A stretch of DNA of 64,000 bases from an uncultured Prevotella sp. (GCA_946415245.1 CAMKRS010000001.1:248001-312000), one strand, 5' to 3'; positions 1-8,658 are shown, counted from the first letter of the stretch. Notes: generated by a model from the sequence alone, not told the origin. Made by a program: numbers and translations.

Positions 1-881
1 AGCAAACATTGCCAGAACCAACTGAATATTGGGTATCTGCTACACCATCATCAGTACAGTTTGACTCAGATGGTGGAAAGAAGGAAGTGGTTATTGACCA
101 TTCAAATGAACTGCCCTATAAGCAGGTCGTCGTTGGTGATGATCTCGCGGGATGGTGCTCCTTAAACTGGAAGGAGACTGCAGTCGGATGGAATATTGAA
201 ATCGAAGCAAGTCCGAACGACAAGGGTGAGGAACGGTCAGGAACATTCACAGTCATAGCTGCTTATGATCAGAAATCCTTAGATGCAGCAGTTAATGGTA
301 ATCTTGATCCCAATATGGCAGCAAAGACGGTTGTTGTCGTCAAACAGGATGCTCCGTCGGATATTGAAGTGAAGGGTATCCGTGTCGCATGTATGGCCAG
401 TGCCAGTTGGACAGATGAGTCAGGTGGTAGTGGAAGTGTAGGAGGTATGTCGTTCCGATTTGACACATCCAACTATCCGGATTGCAAAATCACAACTTCT
501 ACAAAAGGTAAGAGTCTTCATGTTTCCGGCAAAGGCAAGGGAGATACTAGTAATGGCGGATATGAAGTGGAGTTCTCGTTCGATATTGACGATTATACAG
601 CGCTTGCTGATCATAAGGCCAAGATATTCAATTTGAGTATAAAGAGCAAAGATGTCGAAAACGATGCGGTAAGCCTAGAAGTCAAGACCTTGGAAATTGA
701 GGCTTCTGACATTGGCTGGAGCAACTTTTGGAAAGATTTCCGAGGAAATGGATCAAAACTTATTTCATTAAAGCAAAAGAAGACAATAGAATATGATAGT
801 GGAAGGACGACTTTCACTGAGTATGTTTTGACAAATGACGATTCTAATTCTATACAAATGGATGTAAAATTCAAAGAATGA
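1..881 (+). CDS. BACON-like domain surface protein, 5' end outside the window
   Basis: The reading frame is open from the first base, so the TTG at position 9 is unlikely to be the true start and the gene continues upstream. The visible 290 residues open with a BACON-like beta-sandwich module: a segment with WVSATPSSVQF, a tryptophan-cysteine pair (GWCSLNW) and a closing strand near RSGTFTVIAA. BACON domains are typical of secreted Bacteroidetes proteins, where they are linked to carbohydrate or mucin contact. The remaining 170 residues are Ser/Gly/Lys-rich beta-type sequence that I do not recognise. Signal peptide and any catalytic part would lie upstream. An inverted repeat (879-886 with 901-908) overlaps the stop codon. 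Confidence 0.6.
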   Translation, partial: QTLPEPTEYWVSATPSSVQFDSDGGKKEVVIDHSNELPYKQVVVGDDLAGWCSLNWKETAVGWNIEIEASPNDKGEERSGTFTVIAAYDQKSLDAAVNGNLDPNMAAKTVVVVKQDAPSDIEVKGIRVACMASASWTDESGGSGSVGGMSFRFDTSNYPDCKITTSTKGKSLHVSGKGKGDTSNGGYEVEFSFDIDDYTALADHKAKIFNLSIKSKDVENDAVSLEVKTLEIEASDIGWSNFWKDFRGNGSKLISLKQKKTIEYDSGRTTFTEYVLTNDDSNSIQMDVKFKE

Positions 882-978
882 ACTCAGAAGGGACTCTCAG
901 TGAGTTCATGTTCTAAAAACAAGAAAAGACGCTGAGACGTTTGAGATGTTTGAGACGCTTTGAAGCAAGATAATAATT

Positions 979-1013
979 AAGAAGGGACCTCAATGGCGAG
1001 GCCCCTTCTTGTT
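979..1013 (+). terminator. Intrinsic terminator-like hairpin
   Basis: AAGAAGGG (979-986) pairs with CCCTTCTT (1003-1010), and CCTC (988-991) pairs with GAGG (998-1001), around the 6-nt loop AATGGC. The T-rich 3' arm acts as the release tract. It lies about 100 bp after the BACON-like gene and probably ends its transcript. Confidence 0.65.
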
Positions 1014-1059
1014 AAGAGCGGATGTGTCACAACTGCGATGGTAAATTCTTGTCTATATA

Positions 1060-1091
1060 TTTGGTGGTTTCAAAGTGTTTTTGTATCTTGC
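1060..1091 (+). promoter_or_regulatory. Bacteroidetes-type promoter in a gene-free region
   Basis: TTTG (1060-1063) is followed after exactly 20 bp by TATCTTGC (1084-1091), close to the Bacteroidetes vegetative consensus TTTG-N20-TAnnTTTG. A transcript would start near 1098, inside a strong hairpin (1093-1129). No convincing coding sequence follows, so the product may be an RNA or a leader fragment. Confidence 0.45.
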
Positions 1092-1092
1092 A

Positions 1093-1277
1093 CTGCAAAA
1101 ACGGTCGAACATTACGACCTTTTTTGCAGTAGAACTAATAAGAAACCATTGTTCCCTGCTTTCTTATCAACACACCGTTCCAGATTCCCATGTGCATTTG
1201 CCTGAATTGCAACGGAATCTTACCCATAAATTTGTAAACTCTAGCTTTACAATTTATCAGCACTTGCTTGATAAATT
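1093..1277 (+). other. Run of hairpins: 15-bp inverted repeat and two mutually exclusive stems
   Basis: CTGCAAAAAcGGTCG (1093-1107) pairs with CGACCtTTTTTGCAG (1115-1129) over a 7-nt loop. Further on, 1226-1238 (ATAAATTTGTAAA) pairs with 1246-1257 (TTTACAATTTAT). The second arm of that stem is also the first arm of another perfect stem, AATTTATCA (1251-1259) with TGATAAATT (1269-1277), so the two cannot form together. The arrangement resembles an attenuator or a structured small RNA. No function can be assigned from sequence alone. Confidence 0.45.
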
Positions 1278-1280
1278 AGA

Positions 1281-1390
1281 AATTCTTCGCTGGCTTTTCA
1301 AAAATTCTTCGCTGGCTTTTTAAAAATTCTTCGCTGACTTTTCAAAAATTCTTCGCTGACTTTTTGAAAAATCTTCGCTGACTTTTTTGC
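1281..1390 (+). repeat. 22-bp tandem repeat, five copies
   Basis: Copies begin at about 1281, 1303, 1325, 1347 and 1369, with a unit close to AATTCTTCGCTGACTTTT plus four variable bases. Copies differ at a few bases (GGC/GAC within the unit and the A/T-rich spacer). The 22-bp period is not a multiple of three, the array contains no sustained reading frame, and there are no unique spacers, so it is a minisatellite and not a coding repeat or CRISPR. Confidence 0.8.
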
Positions 1391-1592
1391 CAGTTAAGTG
1401 ACTTTTTTTTTGTTGTTAAGAACTGATTTCGTTTGTTTTCTAATTCGAACTGTTGCGTGCGAAGTTTTTTTATTTCTGGTTAAGCTATAATTAGTGACTT
1501 TTGCGCCCTGTATAAGATAATCAAAAAAAGACGGGGTTGTATTCAGGGGCGGCAGCGATGTCGCTCCTTTCTTGTAGTTTTTGGGGCGAACG
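1391..1592. other. AT-rich intergenic remainder, no gene seen
   Basis: This stretch contains T-runs and no convincing reading frame on either strand. The phrase GTGACTTTT occurs twice (near 1400 and 1494). I see no RNA gene or further repeat. Confidence 0.5.
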
Positions 1593-1624
1593 TTTGTCTA
1601 AGTCGCAGAAAAGTAGTAATTTTG
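1593..1624 (+). promoter_or_regulatory. Promoter of sufS
   Basis: TTTG (1593-1596), 20 bp, then TAATTTTG (1617-1624): an exact match to TTTG-N20-TAnnTTTG. It predicts transcription from about 1631 and a 5' leader of only about 13 nt before the ATG at 1644. Confidence 0.7.
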
Positions 1625-1643
1625 CAGCAAAATAGGAAAAAGA

Positions 1644-2867
1644 ATGTACGATATCAATAAGATAAGGGCTGATTTCCCCATTCTGTCGAGGGAGGTGTAT
1701 GGCAAGCCGTTGGTGTATCTGGATAATGCGGCTACCACGCAGAAGCCGTTGTGTGTGTTGGATGCGATGCGCGATGAATATCTCAACGTGAATGCCAATG
1801 TGCATCGTGGTGTGCACTATCTCTCGCAGCAGGCCACCGATCTGCACGAGGCTGCGCGCGAAAAGGTGCGTGAGTTTATCAATGCCAGGAAGATTGAGGA
1901 GATTGTCTTCACCAGAGGCACGACAGAGGCGATAAATCTTGTGGCCAGTTCCTTCTGCGAAAGTCAGATGAAGGAGGGCGATGAGGTGATTGTCACAGAG
2001 ATGGAGCATCACTCGAACATCGTCAGTTGGCAATTGCAGGCGATGAAACGGGGGATAAAGGTAAAGCATATTCCCATTACGGACGACGGCATGCTCTGTT
2101 TGGACGAATTGGAATCGCTGATTTCTGAAAGGACTAGAATCATCAGTGTGGCCCATGTGAGCAATGTGCTGGGAACGGTGAATCCTGTCGGTGAAATCGT
2201 TAGAATCGCACATCAGCATGGCATCCCTGTCTTGGTGGACGGTGCCCAGAGTGCCCCTCATTTCAAGGTGGATGTGCAGGCGATAGACTGCGACTTCTTC
2301 GCCTTCAGTGGTCATAAGATGTATGGACCTACGGGCATCGGTGTGCTCTACGGCAAGGAGGAATGGCTGGAGAAACTGCCCCCCTATCAGGGCGGAGGCG
2401 AGATGATCGACAAGGTGACGTGGGAGAAGACCACTTTCGAGCGCCTGCCGTTTAAGTTTGAGGCTGGCACGCCAGACTATGTGGCGACTCACGGACTTGC
2501 TAAGGCTATCGACTATATCTCGGCGCTTGGCTTCGAGGCTATCCAACAGCACGAGCAGGAGCTCACCCGCTACTGCATGGAGCAGCTGCAGACCATCGAC
2601 GGCATGACGATTTACGGTCCTCAGAACTCAATGGGGCTCAAGGATGCGGTGGTGAGTTTCAATGTGGGCGATATTCATCATCTGGATATGGGCACACTCT
2701 TGGATCGTCTGGGCATAGCCGTCCGTACTGGTCATCACTGTGCTCAGCCCTTGATGGACAGGCTTCATATCTCTGGCACTGTGAGAGCCTCGTTTGCACT
2801 TTATAATACGAAAGCGGAAGTGGATGTGCTTGTGGCTGGTATCCGTCGTGTGGCTCAAATGTTCTGA
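1644..2867 (+). CDS. sufS: SufS-type cysteine desulfurase
   Basis: A PLP enzyme that takes sulfur from cysteine (giving alanine) for iron-sulfur cluster assembly in the cytoplasm. At 407 aa it has the usual length of the group II (SufS/CsdA) family. The substrate-binding start ([13 protein letters not shown]), the PLP lysine in SGHK (Lys225) and the persulfide cysteine in RTGHHCAQP (Cys366) are all visible. The ATG at 1644 sits just after a consensus promoter. rnhB follows after 2 bp, so the two are probably co-transcribed. The other suf genes are not adjacent; a DUF59 assembly-factor gene lies far away at 38039-38359. Confidence 0.93.
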   Translation: MYDINKIRADFPILSREVYGKPLVYLDNAATTQKPLCVLDAMRDEYLNVNANVHRGVHYLSQQATDLHEAAREKVREFINARKIEEIVFTRGTTEAINLVASSFCESQMKEGDEVIVTEMEHHSNIVSWQLQAMKRGIKVKHIPITDDGMLCLDELESLISERTRIISVAHVSNVLGTVNPVGEIVRIAHQHGIPVLVDGAQSAPHFKVDVQAIDCDFFAFSGHKMYGPTGIGVLYGKEEWLEKLPPYQGGGEMIDKVTWEKTTFERLPFKFEAGTPDYVATHGLAKAIDYISALGFEAIQQHEQELTRYCMEQLQTIDGMTIYGPQNSMGLKDAVVSFNVGDIHHLDMGTLLDRLGIAVRTGHHCAQPLMDRLHISGTVRASFALYNTKAEVDVLVAGIRRVAQMF

Positions 2868-2869
2868 TT

Positions 2870-3481
2870 ATGCTGGCAAGTCATTATTACGAAGGTAAGG
2901 TTGAGGCCGGTTGCGATGAGGCTGGGCGTGGCTGTCTGGCAGGCAGTGTGTATGCTGCGGCTGTAATCTTGCCAGAGGACTATCAGAACGAGCTGTTGAA
3001 TGATTCGAAGCAGTTGACAGAGAAGAAGCGCTACGAGTTGCGTGAGATCATCGAGCGCGATGCTGTGGCCTGGGCGGTGGGCATCGTCACACCTGAGGAG
3101 ATCGACAAGGTCAATATCCTGAATGCCTCGATACTGGCTATGCACAGGGCATTGGATCAGTTGAAGGTGCGTCCAGAGGCGATTATTGTGGATGGCAATC
3201 GGTTTAAGCCGTATCAGAAACTCCCTCACACCACTATCGTGAAGGGTGATGGGAAGTATCTCTCCATTGCAGCAGCGAGCATTCTGGCCAAGACCTATCG
3301 TGACGACTATATGAACCAGCTCGCAGAGGAGTATCCCCAATACGATTGGCGTTCGAACAAGGGCTATCCCACGAAGAAACATCGTGAGGCCATCAAACAG
3401 TTTGGTATCACGCCCTATCATCGTAAGAGTTATAATCTGCTGGGCGATGGGCAGTTGAGCCTCGACTTCGGAGAATTCTGA
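2870..3481 (+). CDS. rnhB: Ribonuclease HII
   Basis: Removes ribonucleotides from DNA and RNA primers in RNA-DNA hybrids. The 203-aa protein shows the type 2 RNase H signature GCDEAGRG near residue 18 (Asp and Glu being metal ligands), IVDGNRF near 107, and [17 protein letters not shown] near 125, which carries a further catalytic aspartate and the conserved alanine-rich helix. Length is normal for the family. It starts 2 bp after the sufS stop codon and has no promoter of its own that I can see, so it probably depends on sufS transcription. Confidence 0.93.
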   Translation: MLASHYYEGKVEAGCDEAGRGCLAGSVYAAAVILPEDYQNELLNDSKQLTEKKRYELREIIERDAVAWAVGIVTPEEIDKVNILNASILAMHRALDQLKVRPEAIIVDGNRFKPYQKLPHTTIVKGDGKYLSIAAASILAKTYRDDYMNQLAEEYPQYDWRSNKGYPTKKHREAIKQFGITPYHRKSYNLLGDGQLSLDFGEF

Positions 3482-3574
3482 TAAGGGGACTTGGCAATTT
3501 GGAAGGTGGTCGTTAAAAATTCATACCTTTGGGCTATACCCGAAGTTACTCACGCTCGGAAAAACTCAAATATT

Positions 3575-3606
3575 TTTGGTTTTTCTCTCGCTTATTCGTA
3601 ACTTTG
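3575..3606 (+). promoter_or_regulatory. Promoter of gpmI
   Basis: TTTG (3575-3578), 20 bp, TAACTTTG (3599-3606), an exact consensus. A second TACCTTTG at 3524-3531 with TTTG at 3498-3501 (22-bp spacing) could be a weaker upstream promoter. The leader from the main promoter would be about 37 nt. Confidence 0.7.
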
Positions 3607-3649
3607 CAGGCGATTTTCAGAAAGAACGTTTTAAGTTAGTAATAAGATT

Positions 3650-5176
3650 ATGGCAAAGAAAGCATTATTGATGATTCTCGATGGATGGGGAATCGGTAAA
3701 CATGGTAAGGGTGATGTGATTTTCAATACCCCCACACCTTACCTCGATCTGTTAACAGCAACATCAGCTCACTCTCAGCTCCAGGCCTCTGGTGAGGACG
3801 TTGGTCTGCCCGATGGTCAGATGGGTAACTCTGAGGTGGGTCACTTGAATATCGGTGCTGGTCGTATTGTGTATCAGGACCTGGTGAAGATCAATCGTGC
3901 CTGCAAGGACGGTTCTATCATGGAGAATCCCCAGGTGAAGGCTGCTTACACCTATGCCAAGGAGAACAACAAGAAGCTGCACCTGATGGGTCTGACTTCT
4001 GATGGTGGTGTGCATTCAAGCCTTGACCATCTGTTCAAACTCATCGAAATCGGTAAGGCTTACGGTCTGAAGAATCAGGTGTTTGTGCATTGCTATATGG
4101 ATGGTCGCGATACCGACCCCAAGAGCGGTAAGGGCTTTATTCAGCAAGTGAGTGACGTCTGCGCTGCTAATGATGCTGCTATCGCAAGTATCGTGGGTCG
4201 TTTCTATGCGATGGACCGCGACAAGCGTTGGGAGCGCGTGAAGGAGGGTTATGACCTGATTGTGAATGGTGTTGGTAAGCAGGCTACGGATATGGTGAAG
4301 GCCATGCAGGAGAGCTACGACGAGGGCGTTACCGATGAGTTCATCAAGCCTATCCACAACGCTTCTGTGAATGGATGCATCGAAGAGGGTGACGTTGTCA
4401 TCTTCATCAATTTCCGTAACGACCGTGCCAAGGAGATGACCATCGCTCTGACGCAGGAGGATATGCCTGAGCAGGGTATGAAGACCATCCCTGGATTGCA
4501 GTACTACTGCATGACTCCGTACGATGCCAACTTCAAGGGTGTTCACATTCTCTTCCCCAAGGAGAACGTGGAGGACACGCTGGGCGAGTACCTGAGCAAG
4601 CAGGGCAAGAAGCAGTTGCATACCGCTGAGACAGAGAAGTATGCTCACGTGACGTTCTTCTTCAATGGTGGTCGTGAGGCTCCCTACGAGGGTGAGGACC
4701 GTATCCTGGTGCCCTCTCCGAAGGTGGCTACCTACGACCTGAAGCCTGAGATGAGTGCCTTTGAGGTGAAAGACAAGCTCGTGGGTGCCATCAACACGCA
4801 GGAGTATGACTTCATCGTGGTGAACTTCGCCAATGGTGATATGGTGGGCCATACCGGTATCTACAATGCTATTGCCAAAGCTGTTTGGGCTGTGGATAAT
4901 TGCGTGCGTGAGGTGATCGAGGCTGCTAAGGCCAACGATTATGAGGCCATCATCATCGCCGACCACGGTAATGCTGATAATGCCATCAATCCCGATGGTA
5001 CCCCCAATACTGCACACTCATTGAACCCTGTGCCGTTTATCTATGTGACCAATAATAATTCGGCCACTGTGAAGGACGGTCGTCTGGCTGACGTGGCTCC
5101 CTCAATTCTGCATATCATGGGACTGGAGCAGCCTTCAGACATGACGGGTGAGAACTTGATTTCAGATAATAAATAA
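3650..5176 (+). CDS. gpmI: 2,3-bisphosphoglycerate-independent phosphoglycerate mutase
   Basis: Interconverts 3- and 2-phosphoglycerate in glycolysis and gluconeogenesis, using two metal ions. The 508-aa protein has the alkaline-phosphatase-fold signature LMILDGWG (metal aspartate, residue 11), the phosphoserine loop MGNSEVGH (Ser61), [10 protein letters not shown] near 184, [14 protein letters not shown] near 322 and the metal site [10 protein letters not shown] near 440. Length is standard. The stop codon overlaps the ung start by one base (TAATG), so translational coupling is likely. Codon use is highly biased, as expected for an abundant enzyme. Confidence 0.95.
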   Translation: MAKKALLMILDGWGIGKHGKGDVIFNTPTPYLDLLTATSAHSQLQASGEDVGLPDGQMGNSEVGHLNIGAGRIVYQDLVKINRACKDGSIMENPQVKAAYTYAKENNKKLHLMGLTSDGGVHSSLDHLFKLIEIGKAYGLKNQVFVHCYMDGRDTDPKSGKGFIQQVSDVCAANDAAIASIVGRFYAMDRDKRWERVKEGYDLIVNGVGKQATDMVKAMQESYDEGVTDEFIKPIHNASVNGCIEEGDVVIFINFRNDRAKEMTIALTQEDMPEQGMKTIPGLQYYCMTPYDANFKGVHILFPKENVEDTLGEYLSKQGKKQLHTAETEKYAHVTFFFNGGREAPYEGEDRILVPSPKVATYDLKPEMSAFEVKDKLVGAINTQEYDFIVVNFANGDMVGHTGIYNAIAKAVWAVDNCVREVIEAAKANDYEAIIIADHGNADNAINPDGTPNTAHSLNPVPFIYVTNNNSATVKDGRLADVAPSILHIMGLEQPSDMTGENLISDNK

Positions 5177-5841
5177 TGAATGTTCAGATAGAACAAAGCT
5201 GGAAGCAGCATTTAGTTGGTGAGTTCGACAAAGACTATTTTGTTGGGCTCACCAATTCTGTTCGTTCTGAGTATTCGCAATACACCTGCTATCCTCCAGG
5301 TAAACTGATTTTCAATGCCTTTAATCTCTGTCCGTTTGACAAGGTGAAGGTGGTGATTATCGGCCAGGATCCCTATCACGAGCCAGGTCAGGCTCACGGA
5401 CTGAGTTTCTCTGTGCAGGACGGCATCCAGTTCCCTCCCTCGTTGCAGAATATCTTCAAGGAGATACAGGACGACCTTGGTACGCCTATTCCCACCTCAG
5501 GCAATCTGACGCGCTGGGCTGAACAGGGCGTGCTGCTGTTGAACGCCTCGCTGACGGTAAGGGCTCATCAGGCAAACAGCCATTCCATGCTGGGTTGGCA
5601 GAAATTCACTGATGCCGCCATTCAGGCTCTGGCCACCCATCGCGAGCATATCGTCTATATGCTTTGGGGTGGTTATGCGCGTTCGAAGGCTTATATGATT
5701 GATAAGTCGCGCAACCTTGTGCTGGAGAGTGTTCACCCCTCACCCCTGAGTGCGAATCGTGGCGGTTGGTTCGGCCAGCATCAGTTCTCGCGTTGCAATG
5801 CCTATTTGCAGCAGAACGGCCAGACTCCCATCGTGTGGTAA
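5176..5841 (+). CDS. ung: Uracil-DNA glycosylase, family 1
   Basis: Cuts uracil from DNA to start base-excision repair. The 221-aa protein has the water-activating loop GQDPYH (Asp65) and the minor-groove loop HPSPLS (His187), both diagnostic of family 1, and the family's usual length. Its ATG overlaps the last base of the gpmI stop, so it shares that transcript. A short ATTCACT-type repeat lies between it and the next gene. Confidence 0.95.
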   Translation: MNVQIEQSWKQHLVGEFDKDYFVGLTNSVRSEYSQYTCYPPGKLIFNAFNLCPFDKVKVVIIGQDPYHEPGQAHGLSFSVQDGIQFPPSLQNIFKEIQDDLGTPIPTSGNLTRWAEQGVLLLNASLTVRAHQANSHSMLGWQKFTDAAIQALATHREHIVYMLWGGYARSKAYMIDKSRNLVLESVHPSPLSANRGGWFGQHQFSRCNAYLQQNGQTPIVW

Positions 5842-5864
5842 CTATTCACTGTTCACTATTCACT
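5841..5864. repeat. ATTCACT-type short tandem repeat between ung and the DUF3109 gene
   Basis: ACTATTCACT, GTTCACT and ATTCACT units follow the ung stop and end 4 bp before the next start. On the minus strand they read AGTGAATA-type, the same family as the arrays at 28400, 34429, 46780 and 56960. Confidence 0.75.
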
Positions 5865-5868
5865 TTTT

Positions 5869-6462
5869 ATGAAGATCCCCCCTATCATTCAAGTTGGTGA
5901 CGTGCTGCTCTCGTCAGAGATTTTGACGGAGAAGTTCTGTTGTGATTTGAGTGTTTGTAAGGGTCAGTGTTGTGTGGAAGGTGATGCAGGAGCCCCAGTT
6001 ACTATCGATGAAATCGCGGAAATTGAAGATTGCCTTGATGAGGTTTGGAGTGATCTCTCGGCTTCGGCGCAGTCTGTCATTGATCAACAGGGTGTGGCCT
6101 ATACTGATCAGGAGGGCGATCTAGTGACGAGCATCGTCAGGGGCAAGGACTGTGTGTTTACTTATTATGATGATCTGGGGGAGATTCATGATTGTTGCCT
6201 CTGTGCCTTAGAGAAGGCCTACAGAGCAGGGAAGACCCGTTTCTGCAAGCCTGTGAGTTGTGCGCTCTATCCCATCCGTGAGAAGCGATTTGAAGGCGGA
6301 CTCGTGGGGTTGAACTACAACCGTTGGGATGTTTGTAAGACGGCCGTTGCCAAAGGCATCGAGCAGAATATGCCGTTGTATCAGTTCCTGCGTGAGCCAC
6401 TCATCCGTCGTTTTGGAGAAGACTGGTATCAGGAGTTGCTCGATATCGTCAAAGAGTTCTAA
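5869..6462 (+). CDS. DUF3109 family cysteine-rich protein
   Basis: A 197-aa conserved bacterial protein of unknown function that matches the DUF3109 pattern: CDLSVCKGQCC near residues 25-35, DCCLCALEKAYRAGK near 103 and CKPVSCALYPIR near 122, then NRWDVC near 147. The eight or more conserved cysteines suggest a zinc or Fe-S site. No membrane segment or signal peptide is visible. It follows ung after 27 bp of repeat-rich spacer and is probably in the same transcription unit. Function is not inferable beyond metal binding. Confidence 0.75.
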   Translation: MKIPPIIQVGDVLLSSEILTEKFCCDLSVCKGQCCVEGDAGAPVTIDEIAEIEDCLDEVWSDLSASAQSVIDQQGVAYTDQEGDLVTSIVRGKDCVFTYYDDLGEIHDCCLCALEKAYRAGKTRFCKPVSCALYPIREKRFEGGLVGLNYNRWDVCKTAVAKGIEQNMPLYQFLREPLIRRFGEDWYQELLDIVKEF

Positions 6463-6501
6463 AAAAACACGAAAACGTTTTTCTTTTTTAGAAAATAATT
6501 G

Positions 6502-6509
6502 TACCTTTG
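6502..6509 (+). promoter_or_regulatory. -7 element of prfB, placed for leaderless or near-leaderless transcription
   Basis: TACCTTTG ends only 5 bp before the ATG at 6515, so the predicted start of transcription falls on or next to the start codon. The -33 position is T-rich without an exact TTTG. This supports the ATG at 6515 over the longer frame that opens upstream. Confidence 0.5.
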
Positions 6510-6514
6510 CACCC

Positions 6515-7636
6515 ATGATTACACAGGATCAACTGAAAGATGTGTTGGAGAGGGCTGATGCGCTGTATCGGTACCTCGAGATAGATAAGAAAAAGATGGA
6601 GTACGAGGAGGAGGATCTTCGTACACAGGCTCCTGACTTCTGGGAAGACCGTCAGCGGGCAGAAGAACAGATGAAGAAGGTAAAGGGCATCAAGAAATGG
6701 CTCGACGGCTATCAGGAGGTAAGAACACTGGCTGACGAGTTACAACTAGCCTTCGACTTCTACAAGGACGAGATGGTGACGGAAGAGGAGGTGGAGGACA
6801 CCTACCAGAAGGCTATCCAAGCCATCGAGGGTCTGGAGTTGATGAATATGCTCCGTCAGAAGGAGGACCCGATGGATGCCGTGCTGAAGATCAACAGCGG
6901 TGCTGGTGGCACGGAGGCGCAGGACTGGGCACAGATGCTGATGCGAATGTATATGCGTTGGGCAGAGGCACACGGTTATAAGGTAACCATCTCGAACCTG
7001 CTCGATGGTGATGAGGCTGGCATCAAGAGTGTGACCATGCAGATAGAGGGAGGAGATTATGCCTATGGTTATCTGAAGAGTGAGAATGGTGTGCATCGTC
7101 TGGTGCGTGTGTCGCCCTTCAATGCCCAAGGCAAGCGTATGACGAGTTTCGCCTCCGTATTTGTCTCACCTCTGGTGGATGATACCATTGAGGTATATGT
7201 CGACCCAGCCAAGCTGTCATGGGATACCTTCCGTTCAAGCGGTGCTGGCGGACAGAACGTGAACAAGGTGGAATCAGGCGTACGTCTGCGCTACTGGTAT
7301 ACCGATCCTGACACGGGCGAGGAAGAGGAGATACTGATTGAGAATACGGAGACGCGTGACCAGCCGAAGAACAAGGAGCGTGCGATGGCGCTGCTCCGTT
7401 CGCAACTCTACGACCGTGCGATGAAGAAACGTCTGGAGGCTCAGGCGAAGATAGAAGCGGGGAAGAAGAAGATAGAGTGGGGTAGTCAGATACGTTCGTA
7501 TGTCTTCGACGACAAACGTGTGAAGGACCACCGCACGAATTTTGAGACCCGTGATGTGGACAGCGTCATGAATGGTAAGATTGATGGCTTCATCAAGGCC
7601 TATCTGATGGAATTCCCTGTGAACGACGAAGAATAA
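6515..7636 (+). CDS. prfB: Peptide chain release factor 2
   Basis: Terminates translation at UAA and UGA. From the ATG at 6515 the protein is 373 aa, the normal RF2 length. It has the stop-codon-reading tripeptide SPF (VRVSPFNAQGKR) and the catalytic GGQ loop (SSGAGGQNVNKVESGVR). Many bacteria place an in-frame UGA and +1 frameshift near codon 25 of prfB. Here the matching region (RYLEIDKKK) is one continuous frame, so no autoregulatory frameshift is seen. The open frame extends upstream to 6329, but that part overlaps the DUF3109 gene and the promoter. Confidence 0.93.
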   Translation: MITQDQLKDVLERADALYRYLEIDKKKMEYEEEDLRTQAPDFWEDRQRAEEQMKKVKGIKKWLDGYQEVRTLADELQLAFDFYKDEMVTEEEVEDTYQKAIQAIEGLELMNMLRQKEDPMDAVLKINSGAGGTEAQDWAQMLMRMYMRWAEAHGYKVTISNLLDGDEAGIKSVTMQIEGGDYAYGYLKSENGVHRLVRVSPFNAQGKRMTSFASVFVSPLVDDTIEVYVDPAKLSWDTFRSSGAGGQNVNKVESGVRLRYWYTDPDTGEEEEILIENTETRDQPKNKERAMALLRSQLYDRAMKKRLEAQAKIEAGKKKIEWGSQIRSYVFDDKRVKDHRTNFETRDVDSVMNGKIDGFIKAYLMEFPVNDEE

Positions 7637-7661
7637 TAGTAACATTATAAAACTTAAAATT

Positions 7662-7820
7662 ATGGCACAGATTGCAAAAGCATCAAAGTCAGCCGAGAAG
7701 AAGGTGGCTTATCAGAAAAAACAGGAAGACAATGGTAAGAAGGTCGTTAATTGGATCTTTGGCGTGCTGATTCTGCTCGCTATCATATTCGTGATCTACT
7801 CCGTGTTTATCGTCTCGTAA
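7662..7820 (+). CDS. 52-aa single-pass membrane protein
   Basis: A short gene (ATG 7662, TAA 7818-7820). The product has a Lys/Gln-rich hydrophilic first half (MAQIAKASKSAEKK and on) and one hydrophobic helix from about residue 30 (WIFGVLILLAIIFVIYSVFI) to the end. It lies 25 bp after prfB, and its TAA shares its last base with the ATG of the CYTH gene, which supports real translation and coupling. I do not recognise a family. The positive N-terminus predicts an N-in orientation. Confidence 0.7.
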   Translation: MAQIAKASKSAEKKVAYQKKQEDNGKKVVNWIFGVLILLAIIFVIYSVFIVS

Positions 7821-8293
7821 TGAGTGGACTGGAGATTGAGCGAAAGTTCCTGGTAAAGGACGGACGCTACAAGGAGCAGGCATTTGCCAGCAGTCGCATC
7901 CGTCAAGGGTATATCTGCAGTGGTCACGGTCGTACGGTTCGCGTGCGCATCCGTGACACGCGCGGATACCTAACTATAAAGGGCCCCTCAACGAACGGTG
8001 GACTGAGCCGTTATGAGTTTGAAAAGGAAATCACGCTCGACGAGGCTGAGCACCTGATGTTGCTCTGTGAGCCTGGGCTCATCGACAAGACGCGCTATCT
8101 TGTAAGTAGCGGCAAACATACGTTCGAGGTGGATGAGTTTCATGGCGAGAATGATGGTCTTGTGATGGCCGAAGTAGAACTGGGCGCAGAAGACGAACAC
8201 TATGAAAAGCCCGATTTCATCGGTGAAGAAGTCACTGGTGACAAGCGATACTATAACTCTTATTTGCGAGCCAACCCCTTCAGCAAGTGGTAA
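7820..8293 (+). CDS. CYTH domain protein
   Basis: A 157-aa single-domain CYTH (triphosphate tunnel metalloenzyme) protein. It begins with the signature EIERKFLV and continues with charged strands (RTVRVRIRD, YLTIKG, YEFEKEI, EVDEFHG, MAEVELG) that line the tunnel binding triphosphate and divalent metal. Bacterial relatives hydrolyse inorganic tripolyphosphate or act as adenylate cyclases; the substrate here cannot be told. The frame is open upstream to 7751, but the ATG at 7820, overlapping the preceding stop, is the natural start. Its 3' end overlaps the convergent VanZ-like gene by 34 bp. Confidence 0.85.
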   Translation: MSGLEIERKFLVKDGRYKEQAFASSRIRQGYICSGHGRTVRVRIRDTRGYLTIKGPSTNGGLSRYEFEKEITLDEAEHLMLLCEPGLIDKTRYLVSSGKHTFEVDEFHGENDGLVMAEVELGAEDEHYEKPDFIGEEVTGDKRYYNSYLRANPFSKW

Positions 8294-8658
8294 GCCACTC
8301 CGATGACAGCGCCGAGGGTGACACCAGTGGCGTTGGCGAGGAAGTCGAGCCAGTCGCCATTACGCGTAGTGGTGCAGTAGGCCTGCATGAGTTCCAATAC
8401 TCCACCCATAATGACAGGCATCAGCCACGCCCAGAAGAACAGTTTCTCGTAGTCTGGCGTGCGATGCTTCAGGGCGTATTCCACCCAGATGACGAGGCAT
8501 GTGCCACCATACATGATGAAGTGTACCCACTTGTCGATAAACTCCACATTGTCGAGTGGTGTCTCAGGAAAGAAGGGTAGCAATGAAAGGATCCATATCA
8601 GTGCGATACAGATGCACGAAAGTGGATATTTTCTGATATAATGGAAGAAAAAATGCAT
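8260..8658 (-). CDS. VanZ-like family membrane protein
   Basis: A 132-aa protein with four hydrophobic segments (roughly residues 12-28, 44-62, 72-92 and 105-127) and the VanZ-like pattern DKWVHFIMYG followed by a GVLELMQ segment and an NGDWLDFLANATG loop. VanZ relatives are small integral membrane proteins; one gives low-level teicoplanin resistance, but most have no known role. A minus-strand TACCTTTG (8686 to 8679) lies 20 bp before its start, diverging from the symporter gene. The overlap with the CYTH gene is tail to tail. Confidence 0.75.
   Translation of the reverse strand: MHFFFHYIRKYPLSCICIALIWILSLLPFFPETPLDNVEFIDKWVHFIMYGGTCLVIWVEYALKHRTPDYEKLFFWAWLMPVIMGGVLELMQAYCTTTRNGDWLDFLANATGVTLGAVIGVAYHLLKGLARK

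Noticed and set aside
1075..1323. Two overlapping small frames (993-1205 and 1075-1323) in the noncoding tract
   Set aside because: Both run across the promoter, the hairpins and the start of the 22-bp repeat, have no good start signal, and their products lack any recognisable composition or domain.
1281..1390. Possible CRISPR-like array
   Set aside because: The repeats are directly adjacent with no unique spacers, and there are no cas genes in the window. It is a minisatellite.
1521..2552. 343-aa minus-strand frame opposite sufS
   Set aside because: Shadow of the sufS codon pattern; His/Leu-rich product, no start signal, and sufS is unambiguous.
4016..5017. 333-aa minus-strand frame opposite gpmI
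   Set aside because: Composition (His, Val, Leu, Thr) is typical of antisense to a codon-biased gene; no motif seen.
6329..6514. Upstream extension of prfB by 62 codons
   Set aside because: It overlaps the DUF3109 gene and the -7 element; the added residues are not RF2-like.
6580..6600. Programmed +1 frameshift in prfB
   Set aside because: The region corresponding to the E. coli slippery stop is one open frame, with no in-frame UGA.
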